Positions 33,901-44,235 of a stretch of 64,000 nucleotides of DNA are shown here, piece by piece. Within the stretch, counting starts at the first letter, position 1. Every line of letters begins with the position of its first letter. Source of the stretch: Salminus brasiliensis (lineage: Eukaryota > Chordata > Actinopteri > Characiformes > Bryconidae); contig NC_132894.1 of NCBI RefSeq assembly GCF_030463535.1, positions 32,911,625-32,975,624 on the forward strand, written 5' to 3'. The position numbers and the translations under genes are program-made. The notes under the pieces were generated by a model. The model ran no database searches, had not been told where the DNA came from, and worked only from the letters and a program-made list of their open reading frames with translations.

Positions 33901-36900
33901 CAATCATCTCAAATCTATCGATGTCTAATCATCCAGTTCCACGAATAATTTTCTGTAAATGATGTTTCACTGTTCAGTGGTTTGGAAACCTCGTGACCAT
34001 AAAATGGTGGAACGATCTGTGGTTAAACGAAGGCTTCGCTACATACGTCTCGTACCTTGGAGTTGACAAAGTACAACCCACCTGGGATTTCGTAAGTGCT
34101 CTTTTACAAGTTCAACCCAGCTTAGCCAATCCAGGGACATATTGACCTTTTACAAACTGTGGTACCATGGTAGCACATGCATGAGAAAGACTGAAATAAA
34201 CTAGTGTTAGCTGTTAGCATTCGGCTAACACTAACCCCCCCCAAATAGCGGCAGCACCTTGACAGGAACCAAACTGTGATGCCTACACGACTGGGTCAGG
34301 CCATCTCTGAAACTTCAGGCAGGTCTTGTGGGGTGTATCTGGTATGCAGTGGTCAGTATCTACCAAAAGTGGTCCACGAAAAGACAACTGGTGAACCAGC
34401 TACAGGGTCAATGTGTTCTATGGGTGGTCCGCCTCACGACTTACAACTTACTCGGTGCCACAGGTCACGTTCAGAAGTCTTGTTGTGGTGGTACAATGAG
34501 GACCTACTTAGTATTAACCAAGTGGTACTAATCTTATGGCTGGTTAGTGTATATTCCTATGTAAGGTAGTCGCTTCAGTAGAATGACGCTAATAGAGGAA
34601 GGCTCCTCACATCTGATTATATTTCCATTCTAGAAAGATCTGATGGTGCAGAAGGAGACTCGTAAAGCATTGGCGGTCGACGCTCTGCCGTCTTCTCACC
34701 CATTGTCCTCCCTGGAAGAGGAGGTCAACACTCCTGCACAAATTAATGCCCTGTTTGACACCATTACCTACAGCAAGGTACTTCCCTACCCAGTCCCGTT
34801 GTCCACAACACTCTAAGATCTACACTGGAGTCTGATTTATCCATTAAATGTGGTTCATGGTTATTAGTCAGTACTCTGTTCTGACCTGCAGGGCGGCGCT
34901 GTGTTAAGGATGCTGTCAGACTTCTTGTCTGAGCCGGTCTTTGCCAGAGGACTCAGTGTAGGTTATTTTACAGTGTGTTCAGTAGATGTGTGGTTGAATG
35001 AACTCAGTAATGAGAAATTACTCAAATACTCAACTGACTCCACAGGCCTACCTGAAGCAGTTCGCGTACGGCAACACAGTGTACACTGACCTGTGGGGAA
35101 AACTTCAGGAGGTACGTTTTGAACTGTGGTGTGATTGTGGGAGTTTGTGTAGCAGTAAAATCATTGCGCTAATATGGTTTAATACTAATCTGGCAACTGT
35201 GTTTATGCATTCCCAAGGTGGTCAACTCCGATCCAGGGGTCAGGCTTCCAGCCACCGTGACTGAAATCATGAATCGCTGGATTCTCCAGATGGGTTACCC
35301 AGTGGTCACCATTGACACCCGAACAGGAAGCATCTCCCAGAATCGCTTCCTTTTGGACGCAGACTCCAAGCCAGACAGACCATCTGTATACAAGTATGTT
35401 TATGACACCACATTTCACAAGCAAACAGACAGCTAGATAGACAAAGACTGTGGATATAATCTCTCTCCTGTTTTATTGTGCTGCAGTTATGAGTGGTTTG
35501 TGCCCATCAAGTGGATGAAGAGTGGGACGGTCATGGACCAGCACTGGCTGCTTGAGAAAACAGGTACCAACAACACTAAACAAGCTACCTTCAAATAAAA
35601 CAGCGCTGGGAGTGTTTGGGGTTTTGGAGACCCCTCTGGTAGAAATGTGTAATTGCAGTTTTTTCTCTGAAGATAATTTAAATACTACTGCTGAGTATTA
35701 CAGCAGTATTAGTAAACAATAGCACTGTCTGCATTGTGACCAATTATCCATGTCTCATATCTCTGTCTTCACAGCTACTCATGAGCCAATGAAGACGAAC
35801 AGTGAGTGGGTGCTGGCCAACGTGAACGTGTCAGGATTTTACAGGGTCAACTATGACTCCGAGAACTGGCAGCGTCTTCTCTCACAGTTATCTACGGATC
35901 ATTCGGTGAGATCTTCAACATTCACATCTTCAGTGTTTATCATTTTGAACATTATGGAATTAATCATCTTTGTAATTAATCACTTCCTGTTTTTCTGCCT
36001 GCTAATAAACTTGTGTTGTTGGGCTCTTAAACGCAGGCCATACCTGAAATCAACAGAGCTCAGACTATAGATGATGCGTTCTACCTGACAAGGTAAGAGC
36101 TATCAACCCCTGCTGGAGCTGGATTATTTTTACCTGGGTGAAACTATAAATTAGGTGATTACTGACAGTAATAATTATGGAGTTTTAATACAGTATGAAT
36201 CTGCAGTCTGCTTAGAAATTACTCCAGTATGAATCTGCAGTGTGTTTAGCAATATCTCCAGTATGAATCTGCAGTCTGCTTAGAAATTACTCCAGTATGA
36301 ATCTGCAGTGTGTTTAGCAATATCTCCAGTATGAATCTGCAGTGTGTAGAAAAATACTCCAGTATGAATCTGCAGTGTGTTATAAAAAATACTCCAGTAT
36401 GAATCTACAGTGTGTTTAGAATAACACTCCAGTATGAATCTGCAGTTTGTGTAGAGAAATACTCCAGTATGAATCTGCAGTGTGTAGAAAAATACTCCAG
36501 TATGAATCTGCAGTGTATAGAAACATACTCCAGTATGAATCTGCAGTGTGTAGAAAAATACTCCAGTATGAATCTGCAGTGTGTAGAAAAATACTCCAGT
36601 ATGAATCTGCAGTGTGTTATAAAAAATACTCCAGTATGAATCTGCAGTGTGTAGAAAAATACTCCAGTATGAATCTGCAGTGTGTAGATAAAATACTCCA
36701 GTATGAATCTGCAGTGTGTTATAAAAAATACTCCAGTATGAATCTGCAGTGTGTTATAAAAAATACTCCAGTATGAATCTGCAGTGTGTAGAGAAATACT
36801 CCAGTATGAATCTGCAGTGTGTTTGTGTGTAGTTTTTGGATGCTGATTGATCTGTAACTCTATTGGTGATTCTTTCAAGGGCAAATATTATCAACATGTC

Positions 36901-39900
36901 TGTGGCTCTGAGCACCACCAGATATCTCTCTAAGGAGGGGCAGTACATGCCATGGGAGGCCGCCACCACACATCTCAAAGATCTCATTAACAAGTTTCGT
37001 CACACTGAGGTCAATATAGCTATGCAGGTATGTTTACATCACCTGAGACCTGAGAACTGATATATACCTGCCTATTACTAAACACAGTACACTACATTCT
37101 TCTGGCAGTACGCTCCATACCTTCTTACAGTTCCCTCTGTTTCTAATGATTTCTGCTTCCTGTAATTATTGTAGAAATACCTGCGGGGCAAAGTTCAGCC
37201 ACTGTTTCATTACTTCAAGAACATCACTGCTGACTGGACTGAGGCTCCATCAAGTCACGCTGACCGGTAAAGACCAGCTTTCTTCATTTGCACATAAATA
37301 CAGCCAGAACTGCATCAGTACAGAACTAACCAGCTCTCATTTCACAGATACAACCAGGTTAATGCCGTCTCACTTGCATGCACAACCGGGCTGAAGGACT
37401 GTGCAGACCTCGCCAAAAGGTGGTACCACCAGTGGATGAAGAATCCTGACAGAAATCCGTAAGCTGCATTTTGAGTCCAGTCTATCCCAGTTTACAGCAA
37501 ATGTCCAGCATTTTTCCATCTGCCAGCTGTTTACAACTAATGCTAATGCTGCGTGCCATTGGCCCATCTCCCTGTACGGAGGTGACTCCAACCTCACTTA
37601 TAGAGACACATTTTTGGCAAGGTCTCAGAGCTTAACTAGTAAATCAGGCCTGAGGCACGTCACCGATTGCAACCATGGACCCCTCTGAGCTGAACTGTCT
37701 AAAGATCTGAAATTGAAAGTAATCAAGGCTAAAAGAAAGATAGCCCAGCCTTAAAGTTTGCACTTTCTACGGTGTGGACTGTAATCCCAGTAAGACATTG
37801 CAGTTCAGGGGAACTGTGGAAGTCAAGACGAGGTCTGAGTCTGATCAAGGTATTAGGTCGCTTAAGGCAGGTGGCCCAGCTAGAGTCCTTATGAGGCCTC
37901 AGAGGCCTCCATGATGTACAACCACTCTGGCAGCTGTACATCATGGGAGGTCCCCCTGTACTTCATGGCTCTGAGGCCTATCAGGCTAGGCAAGACCTCC
38001 CCAAATTTGAACTATACATCTCAGGAGTGTATGTACACTCTGCTTTCAGGCAAGGCAGCCAGAAGAGCCAGCTAGACTAAGCAGCAGGCATAACAGGACA
38101 TTAGCCTGACTTATTAGCCTTACTTACTAAATGCAATATGTGGAAAACTGGCCTCCGAAAGAACTAATTCTACAGAATCATGTTTACTGATGGAATTTGG
38201 TGGCTTCCCACTGTTTTATGAGGGATGTTCTCGAGTCTACAGGTTCCTGATGAACCATAGATGTTACTGTTTATGGTAATCAATCATACTCTGAAGATGG
38301 GTAGGATGTTGGACTGTCCGTTGACCTGTTGAACCTTCTTCCAGGATTAACCCCAGCCTAAAGTCGACTGTGTACTGTAATGCCATCGCTGCTGGAGGTG
38401 TGGAGGAATGGGAATTCGCCTGGAAGATGTACAAGAACAGCAGCAGTGATGCTGATGCAAACATGCAGATATATGCTTTGTCTTGCACTGAAAGTCGCTG
38501 GCTTTTGGACAGGTGAGCCCACGCAACGCACCCACTGCAGGGGTATTTCATTAAAATTCAATAAAAGGTCCAGTTAGAGAAACTTTCCGAAAGCCAAGGT
38601 CTGGAACATCATAATGTGTAACGTGCATTATGACTCCATATGAGTTAAAAATTAAATTTCGGACACTGCTAATGAGTTTCATGATGCAGACCCTGGCTTA
38701 ACCCCTAAATTACTACAAATACACACTTTGTCTGAGAGTTTTTTATACGTTAGCCCACAGTATCCGTGTTCGCAGTCCACCGAAAGCTCTTCAGACTCTC
38801 CTAAATACCCTTCCGCATTATTTGATTGCATCCGATTATTTGCTCAGCTTTAAGTTGGTCTGAAATGTCATATCAATGTTATGAAAGGTACCTGAACTAC
38901 ACGCTGGATCCAGACATGATCCAGAAGCAGCATAAAGCACTTGTCGTTTGGCATGTAGCCAACAACGTGGTCGGACAGCCGTTAGTCTGGGACTTCATCA
39001 GATCCAACTGGAACCACACTCAAAACAAGTGAGTAATTTCGACCCAATTTTTTTCTATGTGCAGCGGTGTCCCGCTAACTGTTTGACGCAAACCGTGGGC
39101 TTTTTGTGTTTCGCCAGGGATGGAAGTGAATTCACAACAGTTGTTCACTACGGAACCAAGAGTTTCTCTACAGAAGTTGAGCTAACACAGGTACGTAGAG
39201 GGGGCCCTTCTTGGAAAACAGCTTCAGTAGCTGATGTGGGTTTTAATATATAGTTTCAATGAATGAAGCAGCTGCACTTAATGAAAACATGAGGCCATCG
39301 TTACCACGCCCTTCCTTTGGGGCAATCCCAGGACTTCGCCTCTTTTTAAGGCTTTTTAAGTATAAATAGACTGTTGGTGGGGTGTAAAATAGCAATGAAC
39401 ATCACTACGAGCCTTGCGCAGGGGGTAAGATAGGGCCCTGAGAATGTGATAAGGCTTTAGTTTGGTAAGGAACCTTTATATCTGTTGATAGTTCTCTTAG
39501 ACCTTAGACCTTAGAAAGGTTCCTAACACATCTCTACAAACATGTTTCTTTATGAAACCAAGAATGGCTCTTCTATGGCATCGCCCCAAGATGCACTCCA
39601 TTTGAAGGCCTAGCCTTTATTACTTAGAGTGCATACCTAAAAATATACCAGCAAAATTGATTTCAGACCTTAATTCCTTACTCACAGTTTTTTTTTATTC
39701 TGTTGATTAATTATGATAAAAAGGTAAAGGTGCATGTATTTGTCACTGTACAGCGAAATGTGTCCTCCGCATTTAACCCATCTGTGGTAGTGAACACACA
39801 CTAGTGAACAGAGCGGTGGGCAGCCAACTCCAGCGCCCGGGGAGCAGAGAGGGTAAAGGGCCTTGCTCAAGGGCCCAACAGTGGCAGCTTGCCAAGCCCG

Positions 39901-40635
39901 GGAATCGAACCCACAACCCTGTTATTGATAGCCTGGTGCTCTAACCGCTGAGCCACCACTGCCCCGCACAACTGCATCACTGCGTCAGAATTTTATAAAA
40001 TCACAATGACAAAATTCGGCAGAGGGCTTTTCATTGTAAACAACGGACACAGGAAGTGGACACAGCATGTCACATTCAAAAATGAGAAACCACAGCGGCT
40101 CCCTAAACACTTCACAAACACTGTGAACGACTGAACTTTCACATTTACTGCATTCGGTTGACCCTCTTATCCAGAGTGACCCACGGCTGAGTCATGTCAC
40201 ACTCGTAGGGGATAGTGTGGAGTGTTGGGAGCCTTGCCCAAGTGGTGCGCCTGCCCAGCCTGGGAATTGAACCCTAGTCTGCCACTGAGCTAAACCAAAC
40301 GATCAATCAAATACCTTGCATTGTCTTTGATGTCTCACCAATCACTCTGAGAGGGCTGTGTTAGCTCCTGGGTTGCCAAGTTTGCAGTTTTCCCACCAAA
40401 CTGCTCTTGTTGAGATCTTTAAATCTTTAAGTCCCCAGAGCGCCACACAGCATTAAGACAGTACTGCATTCAGTTAAAGCCTGTAGATCACATCTGACCT
40501 ACAGTGTACTAGCTAGCTACCTTAGCTAACGTTACTATCCTAGCCTTACTGTATTTCACTGTATTTCATCTCTTATGTCAAATCCTAGAGGAAACGCTGG
40601 CGCTAATCCACAGTGAAATGTTCATGCTTGTTTTT

Positions 40636-40671
<36 letters not shown>

Positions 40672-40904
40672 CTGATTTACGATAGCAGTGAAAATCTGAT
40701 GCACATCAGAGCTGCTAAAATGACCCCCTCTGTCCTTCTGTGCATCAACAGTTACAGCAGTTTAAAGAAGAAATCGCCACAGCTGGAATTGCATCTGTAG
40801 TGCAGGCGGTGGATCAGGCCATAGAGTTGACCAAAGCTAACATGAAGTGGATGAGGGAAAATAAAGGGGAAGTGATGCAGTGGCTAACTGAAGAACTGGC
40901 CTGA
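30905..40904 (+). CDS. Aminopeptidase N-like gene 2, 20 coding exons, diverged C-terminus
   Basis: Exons: 30905-31455, 32251-32393, 32959-33098, 33186-33312, 33733-33887, 33978-34091, 34634-34777, 34892-34957, 35046-35111, 35218-35393, 35487-35563, 35775-35905, 36037-36092, 36880-37027, 37175-37266, 37348-37458, 38345-38512, 38888-39028, 39118-39190, 40752-40904; 943 aa, frame open throughout. Seen: type II anchor in the first 35 residues, GAMEN 331-335, HELAH 367-371, zinc ligand Glu390, Tyr456. The start is the ATG at 30905, which aligns with gene 3; an in-frame ATG at 30872 lies only 6 bp past a TATA-like box and so is probably upstream of the transcript. Odd points: exon 19 is 9 nt shorter than in genes 1 and 3, and the conserved YGGGSxSF-like segment reads DGSEFTTV. 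In exon 18 the usual RKQD reads QKQH. The catalytic core looks fully functional; the C-terminal dimer or lid region may have changed. Probably a surface aminopeptidase like its neighbours. Confidence 0.95.
31585..31710 (-). mobile_element. Tc1-derived MITE fragment in gene 2 intron 1
   Basis: tattgtgtaggtctgccttg, aaaacagctctgactca and aagacctcagaaggt are the terminal part of the Tc1-type element found elsewhere in the window. Confidence 0.5.
32495..32885. repeat. Degenerate 'ggttgctatggtgttgctaa' repeat in gene 2 intron 2
   Basis: Short units of about 20-40 bp (gtggttgctatg, tatcccaggtggttg) recur at least ten times with divergence. Confidence 0.65.
33395..33600 (+). repeat. 'ggcccatgtt'-type dispersed repeat in gene 2 intron 4
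   Basis: Words such as atggggcccatgtttaaccc and ccacatgggatgccaca match the element at 3110-3500. Confidence 0.45.
34245..34585 (+). mobile_element. Tc1/mariner-derived MITE in gene 2 intron 6
   Basis: aaccaaactgtgatgcctac, gactgggtcaggccatctct and ggtcagtatctaccaaaagt correspond to the transposase N-terminus, then the sequence jumps to cctcacgacttacaacttac, the same deletion junction as at 14400. Confidence 0.65.
36190..36832. repeat. 'ctccagtatgaatctgcagt' minisatellite in gene 2 intron 13
   Basis: About 19 copies of a 31-36-bp unit of the form agaaatactccagtatgaat ctgcagtgtgt. Length differences sit in the short linker (tagaaaa, ttataaaaaa, ttagcaat). Open frames through it are artefacts. 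Confidence 0.92.
37880..37965. repeat. Inverted repeat in gene 2 intron 16
   Basis: ggcctccatgatgtaca and tgtacatcatgggaggt are separated by about 19 bp and could form a hairpin; probably a decayed transposon end or foldback. The rest of intron 16 (37459-38344) shows nothing else. Confidence 0.45.
39720..39966 (-). mobile_element. tRNA-derived SINE A in gene 2 intron 19
   Basis: Full-length copy in reverse: the tail end gtatttgtcactgtacagcg, the body agcgcccggggagcagagag, and the head gaatcgaacccacaaccctg ... gctctaaccgctgagccacc (A and B boxes on the minus strand). Confidence 0.85.
40150..40360 (-). repeat. Dispersed repeat C, copy 1 (gene 2 intron 19)
   Basis: Shares ggctgagtcatgt, tgcccagcctgggaattgaa, ccctagtctgcc and ataccttgcattgtctttga with a second copy at 41395-41600. 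The word cctgggaattgaacccta could be the reversed B box of a tRNA-like head. Confidence 0.6.
40639..40671. repeat. (ATTG)n microsatellite
   Basis: Perfect tetranucleotide run, about eight copies, in gene 2 intron 19 shortly before the last exon. Confidence 0.9.
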
Positions 40905-41257
40905 GAGCCAGTCGCCTTCCTCCTGTTATGGCTTATGGTTCATTCATTGGATCATGGCTGAACTCCTACACTCTCAGGCCTGTCGTATGATGGTAAAGGG
41001 CCACCGTACAGCTTCCTCCACAAGTACCTCTTTTGCAGCACAGTGGAGCAGCTGGGAACACCTCGGATTCACAGGTGTATTCTGCTGTACTGTGGACTGA
41101 CCTCTGCTAATAGAGCCTTCCCTCCAGAAATGGTGCTTTAAACATTTCATATTTATTTTTTTATTTTTCTTTTAAAGGTATAAGATCATGTATTTTAATT
41201 GTATTTAATATAAAAAATGTATTAAATATTTGAAAAGGCCTGTGAAGAAGTTATTAA

Positions 41258-41263
41258 AATAAA
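41258..41263 (+). other. Candidate polyadenylation signal, gene 2
   Basis: AATAAA 354 bp after the gene 2 stop, in an AT-rich stretch with further AATAAA-like words nearby. Confidence 0.45.
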
Positions 41264-41394
41264 TTATATTGTAATATAATAATGTAATAGAAATGATATA
41301 TTAAATAAATAATTAAAAACACTTTGCAATGATTTTATATAACAGAGTCTGTTTGTCCATAAGTGGTTGGCACCCCTGGGCGCCCTAAACACTT

Positions 41395-41600
41395 CACAAA
41401 GACCCATGGCTGAGTCATGTTACACTCATAAGAGGTAGTGTATAGTGTTGGGAGTCTTGCCCAAGTGGTGCACCTGCCCAGCCTGGGAATTGAACCCTAG
41501 TCTGCCATGCTACACAACTGAGCTAAACCAAACAACCAATCAAATACCTTGCATTGTCTTTGAGGTCTCACCAATCACTCTGACAGGGCCACGTTGGGTT
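41395..41600 (-). repeat. Dispersed repeat C, copy 2
   Basis: Close match to 40150-40360, including the non-repeat-looking 3' part (caatcaaataccttgcattg, ctcaccaatcactctga). This suggests a local duplication across the end of gene 2 rather than two independent insertions. Confidence 0.6.
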
Positions 41601-41744
41601 GCCACCCCAGAGTCCTGACCTCTACATCATTGAAGGTGTTTGGGAGGACTGAACTTTGAACTTTTAGGCCCTTTGGTCATCACTGAAAATAAAAAAAAAA
41701 AACAGACCAGCAAAGACCACCCTCATCGACCAACTTGACCAGCA

Positions 41745-42150
41745 CATCAGGCTCACCGGTGTAATGTGCTACCACTCTGGCCTGGGGGTGGTGAGTTTGA
41801 ATCCCGAGCCATGGCACTTGCCATGCCATCAGCGGCCGGAGTCTGAGAGAGCACAACTAACAGAGCTTTCTCCGGGTGGGTAGATGGCGCTCTCTCTCTC
41901 CCCTCATCACTCTTAAGCGATGTTGGTCGGCACAGGTGTCTGTTAGCTGGTGTGGTGGAGCTGGGGACCCGGCACATTCCTCAGAGCATGTCAGAGCAGC
42001 TGCCTGGCGATGGCGAAAAAAGGCGACAGTTGAGTTTGCATGTATGGCAGAAGACATGTGTTAGATCCTTGCTGTCGGGAGCATAGCTATTGCTAGGGGG
42101 AGCTACATACAGGTGGGTTAATTGGCAGCACCAAAAAAGAAGGGAAAAAT
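41745..42150 (+). mobile_element. tRNA-derived SINE B copy
   Basis: Head with a B-box-like gagtttgaatcccgag, then the body agcggccggagtctgagaga, gggtgggtagatggcgctct, gcacaggtgtctgttagctg and a 3' end before an A/T-rich tail. A second copy is at 51735-52010. Confidence 0.7.
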
Positions 42151-42317
42151 TTAATTTTTTATTAAAACGAATTTATTAAAATGACAATAACATTTGTTAT
42201 TTGTTTACTTGTTATTCATCTAAACCAAGTCCACCTGAATGGCGATTCTGAAGCTTTTGGACCACCACATTATGTACAGTGTTTTTTCATTAGGCTTGGT
42301 TTGGTATTTAATCTTTG

Positions 42318-42430
42318 GCAAACACTGGATTCTCCTACAACAGAGCCACGCCTTCTGCACTGCGGAGAACTGGCAGGAATGAGGTTTGATCTTTGATACC
42401 AATAAAAGATTTATACTGCTCTTTTTCAGT
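42318..42430. repeat. Segment shared with the gene 1 3' region
   Basis: aacactggattctcctacaa, cactgcggagaactggcag and gatttatactgctctttttc match 29753-29880. The copies sit about 0.83 kb after the gene 1 stop and about 1.4 kb after the gene 2 stop. Confidence 0.6.
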
Positions 42431-42799
42431 AAACATCCCTTCTAAAACGTCCAGCTGAAGACCAGCTTTTGCTGGTAGCTGGTTTCAGATGTTCTAAGCT
42501 CATCTTTGATGGCCTTTGATGGTGGTTGAGAAGAAAACCTCATCCAGAAAACAGAACCTGTGCTGGTAACCTGTGCCCAGCATAGTGTATGGTTGCATTT
42601 CTGGTCATGCTTGGTCATGCTGGTCAACAAACTTGGTCAAGCTTGGTCATACTGGTTGTCTAGCTCAGGCTGATCATGCTTGTAGACCCGACGACCCTTC
42701 AAACACAAATGAAAACATACACTATGCTGGTTTGGCCTTCAGCTGGCTGTGCAGTTTTTCTCAGCAGGGATATTTGGTCAGCTTATGATGTCACTGTAG

Positions 42800-43945
42800 T
42801 TCCTATATTTCAGAGGAGTCTTCTTTGTCATTCCCAGTGCGTGGAGTTGAGTAACACGGCGGATATTAGCAACTTCTAAACCAAATTAAGAGCAGTAATA
42901 ATGATGATGTAATGCTAGGAAGACTGAAGTGCGTTGTTATGCAATGAGACTGTAGCTACATAAATTCATGCATCACACTGCATGACACAAAGGATGTTTT
43001 TGGCTTATATTTAGGATACTGTCAGCAAGCCTTGACAGATTGACACCTTCAATGAATTTAACATGATTAAATAAATGACATCATGGACAGCCTAATATTA
43101 CCTAATAATAACATATAATAAAACCTTATAATAATAACACAGTTTAATGTGCTATAAAACCTACTGACCACTGCCCGTACAGTTCATACAGTACCAGTCA
43201 AAAGTTTGGACACACCTGGTTGAATGTGTGCTGATCATTATCTTATCTTATGGTCCAAATACTGGGATGACCACATTTCTGGACGCACTGGGGACATACG
43301 GGTATCCACTGTAGTTAGGATGACACTGTGTACGTGTGAGGGTGGGACCTTGCAGCTACAAAGGTAAAAAGGAGTGGGGCAGCCAACTCCAGCGCCCAGG
43401 AGCAGAGAGGGTTAAGGCCTTGCTCAAGGGCCTGTCCGGACTGCTTTTTCAGTGAGGTGAAATACAGGGCAGCCAATCATTAAGGTCATAAAGGTCAGCT
43501 TATTTTACCTCTGAGGGCTAGACAGAGGTTAGAAATGGTAGTGTCTAACTGAAATGTGATTGGTTGTGCTACAGAAGCCTGTGCAAATGTTCAAATCAAC
43601 AGGTGTTAACCTGGCATTATCATTAGCAACCAATTATTAAGTGGGACATGATGCTGGACATGCTCTTTTTTTTTTACTGGCGATATTTCCTATTTCAGAG
43701 GAGTCTTCTTTGTCATTCCCAGTCCGTGGAGTTGAGTAACATGGCCTTAGGTGGATATTAGCAACTTCTAAACCAAATTAAGAGCAGTAATAATGACAAT
43801 GTAATTCTACGTAGGCTGAAGTGCGTTGTTATGCTATGAGACTGTAGCTACACATAAGTCATGAGTGTGAATTCATGCATTACACTACATGACATAAATG
43901 GCTTATATTTAGGCTACTGTCAGCAAGCCTTGACAGATAGAAGTC
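42800..43945. repeat. ~240-bp direct duplication upstream of gene 3
   Basis: 42803-43045 and 43690-43940 share tttcagaggagtcttctttg, aacttctaaaccaaattaag, gaagtgcgttgttatg and tactgtcagcaagccttgac. A shorter related pair (gatgctggac...gctctttttactgg) lies at 43648 and 44002. Between them is a SINE A fragment at 43376-43440. Confidence 0.7.
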
Positions 43946-44139
43946 TCAATTAACCTTCAATTAATTTCATTTTTTAAGATTTTTGAGATTTTGAAAATAT
44001 TCGATGCTGGACGAGCTCTTTTTACTGGTGATTTTATTTTTCCAGCACAAGGAAGTGGTCAGAGTGGTCTGCAGCAGTCAGCAGATTTTTTTCTCTCCTA
44101 TCTCTGAATTTATGATTACAAATCCTCCTCACCCACTTA

Positions 44140-44152
44140 GTCACTCATTAAC
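44140..44152 (+). promoter_or_regulatory. HNF1-like site upstream of gene 3
   Basis: GTCACTCATTAAC is the positional equivalent of the HNF1-like site of gene 2. It keeps the right half-site (ATTAAC) perfectly and the left half only partly. It lies 36 bp before the TATA box. Confidence 0.35.
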
Positions 44153-44188
44153 TTGCGTTACCTCCGCACTTCAAGAGACTCCAGAGAC

Positions 44189-44196
44189 TATATAAG
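44189..44196 (+). promoter_or_regulatory. TATA box of aminopeptidase gene 3
   Basis: TATATAAG starts 47 bp before the ATG, within a stretch similar to the gene 2 promoter: both have AGGAAGTGGT further up, an ATTAA-containing element, then TATA, then a matching leader (cttaaacccgcagac in gene 3, ctcaaacccgcagac in gene 2). Confidence 0.55.
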
Positions 44197-44235
44197 AAAG
44201 AAATACCTTCTTAGACTTCCCTTAAACCCGCAGAC

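Noticed and set aside
36190-36832. Regular ~33-bp repeats with short variable linkers, superficially CRISPR-like
   Set aside because: The genome is vertebrate, the linkers are short and repetitive rather than unique spacers, and related minisatellites occur in the paralogous introns.
36405-36884. Open frames of 75-159 codons in gene 2 intron 13
   Set aside because: They are translations of the 31-36-bp minisatellite, inside a well-defined intron.
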